From the NCBI RefSeq assembly GCF_000820145.1, contig NZ_CDBW01000036.1:27660-91659 (forward strand): 64,000 nt of DNA. Direction: 5' to 3'. Every line of letters begins with the position of its first letter. Position 1 is the first letter of the stretch. Origin of the DNA: Aeromonas sobria. GTDB lineage: Bacteria; Pseudomonadota; Gammaproteobacteria; Enterobacterales; Aeromonadaceae. The position numbers and the translations under genes are program-made. Below are positions 45,165-52,428 of this stretch, piece after piece. The notes below the pieces were generated by a model, which saw nothing but the letters and a program-made list of their open reading frames with translations, made no database searches and was not told the origin of the DNA.

Positions 45165-46048
45165 AGTGAGCTCTCGCGCTGCATGCGGCGCTGCTGCGCC
45201 CACTGGTTCATGGCAACCGAGCCAAGGATCAGCGCCAGTGCGACACCGGTAGTGGGATGGATCTGCTCACCGAGGAACATGGCACCCAGCATCACGCCGA
45301 ACAGCGGCACCAGATAGTTGCTGAAAGAAGCAAAGGTCGGGCCCGCTTTCTGGATCAGCGCCATATAGAGGAAGTAAACCAGACCGGTACAGAGGGTACC
45401 CAGCACGGTAATTGCGCTCAGGGCCTGGCTGCTTGGCATGGTCAGCTGGCTCAGATCGGTCAGGAAGGGAGCGGCCAGCAGCAGTTGGATGGCAGAGGAG
45501 ATCAGGATGTTGCGGGCAACGACCACGGGGTGATCCTTGGCGAAGCGCTTGATCATCAGCAGGCCGATGGCAAAGCAGCTGGCGCCGAACAGGATGGCAA
45601 TGGCACCGAGCAGACCGGCGTTCATACCTTGGGAGAGCTTCGGCCAGAACAGGATGAGCACGCCAGCAAAACCGATGATCACCGAGAGCAGGCCGCTTTT
45701 GGTAATTCTTTCACCAGAAATAAACAGGGGGGCAGCCAGAATGGTCACAAACGGGATGCAACCCATGACCACGGCGGCGATGGCGCTGTCTACGTATTGT
45801 TGGCCCCAGGCGACCATGATGAAGGGGATGGTGGCATCCAGCAGGGCGATCAGCATGTAAGTGCGCCACGGGGTGTGCTCACTCTTGAGACGCATAAACA
45901 GGCAGAGCAGCCCCAGGGTCAGGCTACCGCACAAGGCACGACCGGCAGCCACCATGATGGGGGGCAGTTCGGCAACGGCCTGATGCATGAAAATGAACTG
46001 GGAACCCCACAGCAGGCCAATGGCCAGCAATAACAGATAGCTACGCAT
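45149..46048 (-). CDS. EamA-family (DMT) transporter
   Basis: 299 residues, ten membrane helices, two EamA repeats (ALLDATIPFIMVAWGQQYVDSAIAAVVMG; PLFGVMLGAMFLGEQIHPTTGVALALILG). Probable exporter of amino acids or similar metabolites. It is divergent from a LysR regulator 90 bases away, which is the likely controller. Confidence 0.88.
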   Translation of the reverse strand: MRSYLLLLAIGLLWGSQFIFMHQAVAELPPIMVAAGRALCGSLTLGLLCLFMRLKSEHTPWRTYMLIALLDATIPFIMVAWGQQYVDSAIAAVVMGCIPFVTILAAPLFISGERITKSGLLSVIIGFAGVLILFWPKLSQGMNAGLLGAIAILFGASCFAIGLLMIKRFAKDHPVVVARNILISSAIQLLLAAPFLTDLSQLTMPSSQALSAITVLGTLCTGLVYFLYMALIQKAGPTFASFSNYLVPLFGVMLGAMFLGEQIHPTTGVALALILGSVAMNQWAQQRRMQRESSLCQAS

Positions 46049-46090
46049 GTTAATCTCCGATGTATTGAGCTGTGCATTCTAGGGAATCTG

Positions 46091-46136
46091 CTAGTATGGC
46101 GAAAATGAATTGTTGGCATCCTACTATGGTGAATAT
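46091..46136. promoter_or_regulatory. Direct repeats in the EamA-LysR divergent promoter
   Basis: CTAGTATGGCGAAAAT (46091-46106) and CTACTATGGTGAATAT (46121-46136) match at 13 of 16 positions, 30 bases (about three helical turns) apart, ending next to the lysR start. They may be binding sites of the LysR protein. Confidence 0.5.
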
Positions 46137-46138
46137 CG

Positions 46139-47098
46139 ATGGATAGCTCACTCGCCCGTCTCGACCTCAATCTGCTCGCCGTATTCGACATGCTGATGCA
46201 GGAGCGTAACGTCACTCGTGCCGCCGATCGGCTGCATCTCTCTCAATCCACCGTCAGCCACGCGCTGGGGCGGTTGCGAGTAGCGCTGGATGATCCGCTG
46301 TTTGTGATGAGCCGGCGCGAGATGATGCCGACCGAGCGGGCCAAGGCGTTGGCCGGGCCGGTACGGCAGGCATTGGCGATGCTGGAGCAGGGGCTGCGCC
46401 AGGCCAAGGGGTTTGATCCCGCCACCGCGCGGCGGATTTTTCGCATCGCCACCCCGGGTTCGGTGGAGCATGGGGTGGTGCCAGTGCTGGTGGATTGGCT
46501 CCATCGACTCGCGCCCCACTGTCGGTTGGAGGTGTGCGACTTGGCTGACAGCGACTACGAGCGGGAGCTGGAGAAGGGGGAACTGGATCTGGTGATCGGT
46601 TTTGCCGGAGCCAACCACCTTTCGCCTCGCTTGTGGCGGGAGGATTGGTTCAACAATCCGCTGGTCTGCCTGTCTCCGCTCGGTAGCGAGCTGCCCGATG
46701 TGCTGGGGCCTGCCGAGCTGGTCAGCCGCCCCCACATCCACACCTCCAGCTGGGGCCACAGTCAGGCCATGGTCGAGCTCTGGCTGGCCCGCTTCGGGGT
46801 AGCGCGGGAGCTGGGGGTCAGATTACCGAGCTTTATGGCGGTGCCGCCACTGATGGCCAGTGGCCGCTATCTGGTGGTGGTGCCCGAGATGATCGGGCGC
46901 CTGTTCTGCCGCTACTATCCGCTACGGATGCATCAGCTCGATCCCGCCATCCCGATCATCTACCTGATGGCAGGGCACCCGCTCACCGCCCACGACGAGG
47001 CGATCGGCTGGTTCAAGAGCCTGCTGCACCAGCTGGTGTTCGACCTCTACGGTGCCGATGCTTTGGGCTCACCGGCTCAACGCAGTCTGGCGAAGTAG
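46139..47098 (+). CDS. LysR-family transcriptional regulator
   Basis: 319 residues. The N-terminal helix-turn-helix is LDLNLLAVFDMLMQERNVTRAADRLHLSQSTVSHALGRLR; the rest is a periplasmic-binding-protein-like effector domain. It is divergent from the EamA transporter, its probable target. Its 3' end overlaps the convergent trpS 3' end by 22 bases. Confidence 0.92.
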   Translation: MDSSLARLDLNLLAVFDMLMQERNVTRAADRLHLSQSTVSHALGRLRVALDDPLFVMSRREMMPTERAKALAGPVRQALAMLEQGLRQAKGFDPATARRIFRIATPGSVEHGVVPVLVDWLHRLAPHCRLEVCDLADSDYERELEKGELDLVIGFAGANHLSPRLWREDWFNNPLVCLSPLGSELPDVLGPAELVSRPHIHTSSWGHSQAMVELWLARFGVARELGVRLPSFMAVPPLMASGRYLVVVPEMIGRLFCRYYPLRMHQLDPAIPIIYLMAGHPLTAHDEAIGWFKSLLHQLVFDLYGADALGSPAQRSLAK

Positions 47099-48090
47099 TC
47101 CAGCCCCATGGCGCTTTTCACCTCCGCCAACACCTCATCGGTGATGATACGGGCCTGCTCGGTGCCCTGATACAGAAGTTCCAGCAGCTTCTCCTTGTCG
47201 GCGATGGCGGCCTGGCGACGCTCTCGCATCGGTGCCAGCAGGGTTTGCAGGCAGTCGTTGAGCACCTGTTTGCAGCGCATGTCGCCCAGTCCGCCGCGCT
47301 GGTAGTGGGCCTTCATCTCGGCCACCAACGCCTTGTCAGGGTGGAAGGCATCCAGATAGGCGAACACCGTATTTCCCTCCACCTGACCCGGATCGCTTAC
47401 CCTGAGGTGGTTGGGGTCGGTATACATGGCGAATACCGCCTGTTTGACCTCTTCCGCCGACATGCCGAGTTCGATGGTGTTGCCGAGGGATTTGGACATC
47501 TTGGCCTTGCCGTCGATGCCGGGCAGGCGGCCGGTGTCGCTCAGGATCGGCTGGCACTCGGTCAGCACCTCTTTGCCCACCAGTGAGTTGAAGCGGCGGA
47601 CGATCTCGTTAGTCTGCTCCAGCATCGGCAACTGATCTTCCCCGACCGGCACATGGCTGGCGCGAAAGGCGGTGATGTCGGCGGCCTGACTGACCGGATA
47701 GACCAGAAAACCGGCCGGTAGCGTGCGCTCGAACCCTTTCTGCTGGATCTCCGCCTTGACGGTGGGATTGCGCTCCAGCCGGGCGACGCTGACCAGATTG
47801 AGGTAGTAGCAGGTGAGTTCGGCGAGGGCGGGCAGGGCGCTCTGCAGGCAGAAGGTGGTTTTGGCCGGGTCGAGGCCGACCGCCAGATAGTCAGCCATCA
47901 CCTCCAGCACGTTGTCGGTCACCTTGGCCGGGTTGTGGCCGTTGTCGGTCAGCGCCTGCAGGTCGGCGATCATCACGAATTGACGGTAGTGGTGCTGGGC
48001 TTCGACGCGCTGGCGCAGGGAGCCGACATAGTGGCCGATGTGCAGTTTACCGGTGGGACGATCGCCAGTCAGGATAACGGGGTTGTGCAT
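47077..48090 (-). CDS. trpS: Tryptophan-tRNA ligase
   Basis: 337 residues, class I aminoacyl-tRNA synthetase that charges tRNA-Trp. HIGH motif in KLHIGHYVGSL and KMSKS in KAKMSKSLGN. Sequence features (LTGDRPTGKLHIGHYVGSL, CYYLNLVSVARLERNPTVK) resemble the second type of bacterial TrpRS rather than the E. coli dam-operon enzyme; that is from memory. A leader peptide with two adjacent Trp codons and an attenuator precede it. Confidence 0.95.
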   Translation of the reverse strand: MHNPVILTGDRPTGKLHIGHYVGSLRQRVEAQHHYRQFVMIADLQALTDNGHNPAKVTDNVLEVMADYLAVGLDPAKTTFCLQSALPALAELTCYYLNLVSVARLERNPTVKAEIQQKGFERTLPAGFLVYPVSQAADITAFRASHVPVGEDQLPMLEQTNEIVRRFNSLVGKEVLTECQPILSDTGRLPGIDGKAKMSKSLGNTIELGMSAEEVKQAVFAMYTDPNHLRVSDPGQVEGNTVFAYLDAFHPDKALVAEMKAHYQRGGLGDMRCKQVLNDCLQTLLAPMRERRQAAIADKEKLLELLYQGTEQARIITDEVLAEVKSAMGLDYFARLR

Positions 48091-48133
48091 GTCACTCTCT
48101 CCAGTTGGGTGAGCCGGGAGGCGACAAAGGGAT

Positions 48134-48223
48134 AAAAACAGTTGACCGCCTCTCGGCGGTCACGGTGTTTTCTTTGGGAAATCTTGAATAGAAACGCGGT
48201 GCCGCCTGTTTAGGAGCAGCACC
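48134..48223 (-). promoter_or_regulatory. Transcription attenuator of trpS
   Basis: Minus-strand elements in order: region 1 GGTGCTGC (48223-48216), region 2 GCGGCACC (48205-48198), region 3 GTGACCGCC (48163-48155), region 4 GGCGGTCA (48150-48143). 1:2 pairs over eight positions with one G-U. 2:3 can pair through GGCGG/CCGCC. 3:4 is a perfect 8-bp terminator stem with loop GAGA followed by five T (48139-48135). Ribosome stalling at the Trp codons in region 1 would favour 2:3 and read-through. Confidence 0.8.
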
Positions 48224-48257
48224 ACCAGTAGTTGTGATTGAATGCGGTCATATTCAT
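48210..48257 (-). CDS. trpS leader peptide with tandem Trp codons
   Basis: MNMTAFNHNYWWCCS, 15 residues, with TGG TGG directly before the attenuator. No strong ribosome site is visible. It starts 26 bases after the uspA-like stop on the same strand, so a promoter would have to lie within that gene or transcription would read through from it. Confidence 0.75.
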   Translation of the reverse strand: MNMTAFNHNYWWCCS

Positions 48258-48282
48258 AGCAAATCAAACTACGCCGGTTTCA

Positions 48283-48720
48283 TTACTTCTGCAAGGGGAC
48301 GACCAGCAGATCGCACGGCACCGTATTCATCAGCTGACGGGCACTGGAGGTGAGCAGGCTCCAGAAGCTCTGGCGATGGCCGCACACCAGCAGGTCGATT
48401 TCATACTCCTTGACCGCCTGATTGACCCGCTCGCTCAGATCGCCACAGATCACCAGCTTCTTCTCGATGGGATAGTCCACCGAGGCCAGAAATGCCTCCA
48501 GCTTCTCTTTCGCTTCAGCGATCACCTGATCCTGCACGTTGTCGATGTCGATATCGATCATCTCGGTGTAGAGATCCTTGAGGTCTACATCGACATGGAT
48601 AACTGACAGCTTGGCGCCGTTGGAGCGAGCTCTGTCCACCGCCTTGTCGATCACCTTGCGGTTATCTTCAGAGAGGTCGATCGCAGCCAGAATATGCTTG
48701 TAATAGGTTGTTCCACTCAT
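48283..48720 (-). CDS. Universal stress protein, UspA family
   Basis: 145 residues. The start YYKHILAAIDLSEDNRKVIDKAV and ending DLLVCGHRQSFWSLLTSSARQLMNTVPCDLLVVPL are UspA-like; the ATP-binding GxxxxG(S/T) motif is absent, as in the UspA/C/D class. Cytoplasmic stress-survival protein. AAGGAG lies seven bases upstream. It is immediately upstream of the trpS leader on the same strand. Confidence 0.92.
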   Translation of the reverse strand: MSGTTYYKHILAAIDLSEDNRKVIDKAVDRARSNGAKLSVIHVDVDLKDLYTEMIDIDIDNVQDQVIAEAKEKLEAFLASVDYPIEKKLVICGDLSERVNQAVKEYEIDLLVCGHRQSFWSLLTSSARQLMNTVPCDLLVVPLQK

Positions 48721-48865
48721 GGGGTATCTCCTTACCGATCCTTCAGCCCACTATACCCATCTCTGCTGAAACTAAAATGGTGTATCAGGCACAGTTTTGG
48801 GATTTAAATGAGTTTAATTTCGTGTGTCACAGGGTGAGCCACTCAGTTATTAACCATTGTTTGCC

Positions 48866-49022
48866 TATAAATTAAACAAGAGTTTGAAGCCGGTCACACC
48901 CCCTGGCTTGCCGATCAGGGGGGAGAGGCATAGGATGGGCCCGTGCTTCGCAATGAACACAAAACAACAAAAAGCATCTGAATACCGCTTTGGGGAGCCA
49001 TGTGCTCCCTTTTGTTTTTCTG
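48866..49022 (+). ncRNA. Candidate small RNA with terminator, between uspA-like gene and fabV
   Basis: A -10-like TATAAA (48866-48871) precedes about 140 bases with no credible gene. These hold a hairpin (CCCCCTG 48899-48905 with CAGGGGG 48916-48922), an A/C-rich single-stranded stretch (ACACAAAACAACAAAAAG) and an intrinsic terminator (GGGAGC 48993-48998 with GCTCCC 49004-49009, then CTTTTGTTTTT). No plus-strand gene lies upstream to use that terminator. No good -35 box was found. Confidence 0.4.
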
Positions 49023-49121
49023 CCTCATTTCCTGCTGCTTTTCTGACTGATAGCGATCTGGCATCAAGTTAATCTCCCGCGATTTGGTTATGCTGTAGCC
49101 AGTTTCTTTGGCGGCCTTCCC

Positions 49122-49214
49122 ATGATCATTCACCCGCAGAGTCAGGTGTGGTGTGGGTTTGCCCGCAACGGTCGTTCCTCATATCGCCTTGATGCCCTGG
49201 AGATTCATTCATGA
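49122..49214 (+). other. Mini-ORF duplicating the fabV start
   Basis: Thirty codons beginning MIIHPQSQVWCGFARNGR. FabV begins MIIHPQIKGCVARNCH, so the copy matches in frame with a two-codon indel, and the shared MIIHPQ and ARN codons include synonymous differences. The offset is 89 bases. Its stop overlaps the fabV ATG (ATGA, 49211-49214), as in translational coupling. Confidence 0.55.
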
Positions 49215-50398
49215 TTATTCACCCACAGATCAAGGGCTGTGTTGCCCGCAACTGTCACCCCATCGGTTGTCGTGCCGCCGTGCAGCAGCAGATCGAACGG
49301 ATCAAGGCCGCTGGCCAGTTCAATGGGCCCAAGCGGGTGCTGGTGCTGGGGGCCTCCTCCGGTTTCGGGCTGGCGTCGCGCATCGCACTCGCCTTCGGCG
49401 CGCAGGCCGACACCATAGGTATCTCGTTCGAGCGCGGCCCCTCCGACAAGGGGCAGGGCAGCGCTGGTTGGTACAACAACATCTGGTTTCGGCAGGCGGC
49501 GGAGCAAGAGGGGCGTATCGCCATCAACCTGATCGGTGATGCCTTCTCTGATGGCATGCGCCAGCAGGCCATCGACACCATCCGCCAGCAATTGGGGCAG
49601 GTGGATCTGGTGATCTACTCGCTGGCGAGCGGCATTCGGGTGCTGCCCGACGGCACTCAAGTGCGTTCGGTACTCAAGACCACCGGTCAGCCGTTCAGCG
49701 GCTGGGGGCTGGATCTGGAGCAGGATACCCTGGTGCAGCAGTCGCTGGCCCCCGCCACCCCGGAGGAGATCCGCGACACCGTCACTGTGATGGGTGGCGA
49801 GGATTGGCAGCTCTGGATGCAGGCGTTGCAGCAGGCCGATTGTCTGGCCGCTGGCGTCCAGACCGTGGCCTACTCCTATATCGGCCCCGAATCCACCTAT
49901 CCCCTCTATCGGGATGGCACCATCGGTTATGCCAAGGAGCATCTGCACGCCACCGCCGAGACCATCAACCTGCAACTGGCGGAAGTAGGCGGTCACGCCT
50001 GGGTATCGGTCTGCAAGGCGCTGGTGACCAAGGCGAGCGCCTATATTCCGGTGCTGCCGGTCTATCTGGGCCTGCTGATGGGGGTGATGAAGGAGCGCGG
50101 CGTCCATGAGGGTTGTATCGAGCAGATGCAGCGACTGTTTGCCGCCAAGATGTATGGCCCGCAAGGAGTAGTAGCCGATGGTAACCGGCTGATCCGGATG
50201 GATGACCACGAGCTGGACCCGGCCATTCAGGCCGCTGTCTCGGCCCTCTGGCCCAAGGTGACGCCGGAGAATTTCCACGCTCTGGGGGACTTTGCCGGAT
50301 TGCGGCAGGATTTCATGCAGCTCAACGGCTTCGAGCTGCCGGGTGTCGATTATGCTGCGCCGGTGGATGTCGTCTCCCTTGGCGAGCTGACCCCCTGA
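49211..50398 (+). CDS. fabV: Enoyl-ACP reductase FabV
   Basis: 395 residues, the long NADH-dependent enoyl-acyl-carrier-protein reductase that completes the fatty-acid elongation cycle. The cofactor fold reads VLVLGASSGFGLASRIALAFGAQADTIGISFERGP. The catalytic Y-x8-K is present as YRDGTIGYAK. FabV enzymes are known to resist triclosan. GGAG lies nine bases upstream. The N-terminus is duplicated upstream as a mini-ORF. Confidence 0.96.
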   Translation: MIIHPQIKGCVARNCHPIGCRAAVQQQIERIKAAGQFNGPKRVLVLGASSGFGLASRIALAFGAQADTIGISFERGPSDKGQGSAGWYNNIWFRQAAEQEGRIAINLIGDAFSDGMRQQAIDTIRQQLGQVDLVIYSLASGIRVLPDGTQVRSVLKTTGQPFSGWGLDLEQDTLVQQSLAPATPEEIRDTVTVMGGEDWQLWMQALQQADCLAAGVQTVAYSYIGPESTYPLYRDGTIGYAKEHLHATAETINLQLAEVGGHAWVSVCKALVTKASAYIPVLPVYLGLLMGVMKERGVHEGCIEQMQRLFAAKMYGPQGVVADGNRLIRMDDHELDPAIQAAVSALWPKVTPENFHALGDFAGLRQDFMQLNGFELPGVDYAAPVDVVSLGELTP

Positions 50399-50490
50399 GC
50401 TGAAAGAAACGGGATCTCCCTCTCGTTGATGGGTTGATTCGAAGCCGGAGTGTGGCGACAATCGATACCACATCACTGAGGAGAAACAAG

Positions 50491-51015
50491 ATGCTGGCCC
50501 AAGCCATGATCGAAAAGTTGAACGAGCAGATTAACCTGGAGTTCTACTCCTCCAATCTCTATCTGCAGATGAGTGCCTGGTGTGAAGACAAGGGCTTTGA
50601 AGGGGCAGCGACCTTCCTGCGCCAGCACGCGGTCGAGGAGCGCCAGCACATGGAGCGCCTGTTCACCTACGTGAGCGAGACCGGTGCCATGCCTCGTCTG
50701 GGTGCCATCGATGCCCCTCCCTATGAGTTCAAGTCGCTGGGTGACGTGTTCCGCTCTACCCTGGAGCACGAGTACCACATCACCAAGTGCATCAATGGTC
50801 TGGCCCACGTGGCCTTCACCACCCAGGACTACTCCACCTTCAACTTCCTGCAGTGGTATGTGGCCGAGCAGCATGAAGAGGAGAAGCTGTTCAAGAGCAT
50901 CGTCGACCGTCTGGGTCTGGTGGGTGAAGATGGCAAAGGCCTCTACTTCATCGACAAGGAGCTGGCCGAACTGGCCAAGGGCGCCCCTGCCAGCATCATG
51001 GACAGCAACGCCTGA
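50491..51015 (+). CDS. ftnA: Ferritin (FtnA)
   Basis: 174 residues, non-haem ferritin that stores iron in a 24-subunit shell. The start is MLAQAMIEKLNEQINLEFYSSNLYLQM; ferroxidase ligands are visible in NLEFYSS, HAVEERQHMERL and AEQHEEEKLF. GAGGAG lies eight bases upstream of ATG 50491. It is a single gene with its own terminator. Confidence 0.97.
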   Translation: MLAQAMIEKLNEQINLEFYSSNLYLQMSAWCEDKGFEGAATFLRQHAVEERQHMERLFTYVSETGAMPRLGAIDAPPYEFKSLGDVFRSTLEHEYHITKCINGLAHVAFTTQDYSTFNFLQWYVAEQHEEEKLFKSIVDRLGLVGEDGKGLYFIDKELAELAKGAPASIMDSNA

Positions 51016-51049
51016 TAGTCGTGGACACTTAGTGTTCAGCCAGTACAAT

Positions 51050-51078
51050 AACGGCCCTTTTAAGGGCCGTTGTTTATT
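51050..51078 (+). terminator. Rho-independent terminator after ftnA
   Basis: AACGGCCCTT (51050-51059) and AAGGGCCGTT (51062-51071), T-rich tail GTTTATT. Confidence 0.85.
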
Positions 51079-51159
51079 CTGATGCGAAGCCAACGTTGTG
51101 TTCTGCCAGAGGCAATCGCGGTTCTGGCCAGGTGCCGTTTTTCTTTTGATAAGTGAGTG

Positions 51160-52347
51160 ATGATGAAGCAGGTCGATGTGGTGGTGATTGGGGCCGGTGC
51201 GGCCGGATTGATGTGTGCGGCGCAGGCGGGCTACCGTGGTCGATCTGTGCTGGTGCTCGACAACGCCAAGAAGCCGGGCCGCAAGATCCTCATCAGTGGC
51301 GGTGGTCGCTGCAACTTCACCAACCATCAGGCGGGCGCCCACGCCTACCTCTGCGCCAACCCTCACTTCAGCAAGTCGGCGCTGGCCCGCTACACCCAAC
51401 AGGATTTCATCGATCTGGTGGACCGGCACGGGGTCAACTATCACGAGCGCACTCTGGGGCAGCTGTTCTGCCTCGAGAGCGCCAAGGAGATCGTCGACGC
51501 GCTGCTCACCGAGTGCGACTGGGCCGGGGTGACCCTGCAGTTCCAGACCGAGATCCTCAGCGTCAGCAAACAGGATGAGGGTTTCGTGCTGACCACCAGC
51601 AAGGGTGACATCGGCTGCCATTCGTTGGTGGTGGCGACCGGCGGCCTCTCCATGCCCAAGCTGGGGGCCACCCCTTATGGCTTCAAGCTGGCGGAGCAGT
51701 TCGGCCTCAAGGTGCTGCCGACCCGCGCCGGTCTGGTGCCCTTTACCCTCCATCAGGCAGAGAAAGAGGCATTCGCCGATCTGGCGGGCATCAGCCTGCC
51801 GGTAGCGGTGACCGCCGAGGATGGCACCCGCTTTAAAGAGGCATTGTTGTTCACCCATCGCGGCCTCTCCGGCCCCGTTATCCTGCAGATCTCCTCCTAC
51901 TGGCATGCCGGCGAGAAGATCCACATCAACCTGCTGCCGGAGCTGGATATTCCGGCCGCCCTGCGGGAGTGGGCACAGGCGCACCCGGCGCAGGAGCTGA
52001 AAACCGTGCTGGGGCGCGAGCTGCCCAAGCGCTTCGTCGACAAGCTGCTGGAGCTGGGTCAGCTGGTCAGCAAGCCGATGCGCCAGTACAACGAGCGAGA
52101 GCTGGAGGCGGTGGCCAACCTGCTGGGTGACTGGCAGATCCTGCCCAACGGCACCGAGGGGTATCGCACCGCCGAAGTGACCCTGGGTGGCGTCGATACC
52201 AACGAGCTCTCCTCCAAGACCATGGCGGCGCGCGAGGTACCCGGCCTCTACTTCATCGGCGAAGTGGTGGATGTGACCGGCTGGCTCGGTGGCTACAACT
52301 TCCAGTGGGCCTGGTCCTCCGGCTGGGTAGCTGGTCAGTACTGTTGA
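51160..52347 (+). CDS. yhiN: FAD-dependent oxidoreductase, YhiN (HI0933) family
   Basis: 395 residues. The N-terminal FAD fingerprint is VVVIGAGAAGLMCAAQAGYRG; KPGRKILISGGGRCNFTN and the ending GLYFIGEVVDVTGWLGGYNFQWAWSSGWVAG are diagnostic of this family. The reaction is not established; the fold resembles flavoprotein dehydrogenases. Possible starts are GTG 51157, ATG 51160 and ATG 51163; the choice is uncertain. Confidence 0.88.
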   Translation: MMKQVDVVVIGAGAAGLMCAAQAGYRGRSVLVLDNAKKPGRKILISGGGRCNFTNHQAGAHAYLCANPHFSKSALARYTQQDFIDLVDRHGVNYHERTLGQLFCLESAKEIVDALLTECDWAGVTLQFQTEILSVSKQDEGFVLTTSKGDIGCHSLVVATGGLSMPKLGATPYGFKLAEQFGLKVLPTRAGLVPFTLHQAEKEAFADLAGISLPVAVTAEDGTRFKEALLFTHRGLSGPVILQISSYWHAGEKIHINLLPELDIPAALREWAQAHPAQELKTVLGRELPKRFVDKLLELGQLVSKPMRQYNERELEAVANLLGDWQILPNGTEGYRTAEVTLGGVDTNELSSKTMAAREVPGLYFIGEVVDVTGWLGGYNFQWAWSSGWVAGQYC

Positions 52348-52428
52348 TGTCACAGGGGCTGGTTTATCCGGCCCCGGTTTATTGGTCGGGGTTATGGTGA
52401 CCTGTCGGGTTGCCGCAAGGGGGCGCAG

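Noticed and set aside
46096..46146. Mini-ORF before lysR as a fifth start duplication
   Set aside because: Its peptide (MAKMNCWHPTMVNIDG) does not resemble the LysR start MDSSLARLDL; the repeats look like operator sites.
48827..48831. TCACA as half of a CRP site
   Set aside because: No TGTGA half at the required spacing.
50805..50818. CACGTG in ftnA as parS
   Set aside because: Flanking bases GCC/GCC do not match TGTTC/GAACA.
50473..52353. 626-codon minus-strand frame
   Set aside because: Antisense to ftnA and yhiN; composition matches a shadow frame and no domain is recognisable.
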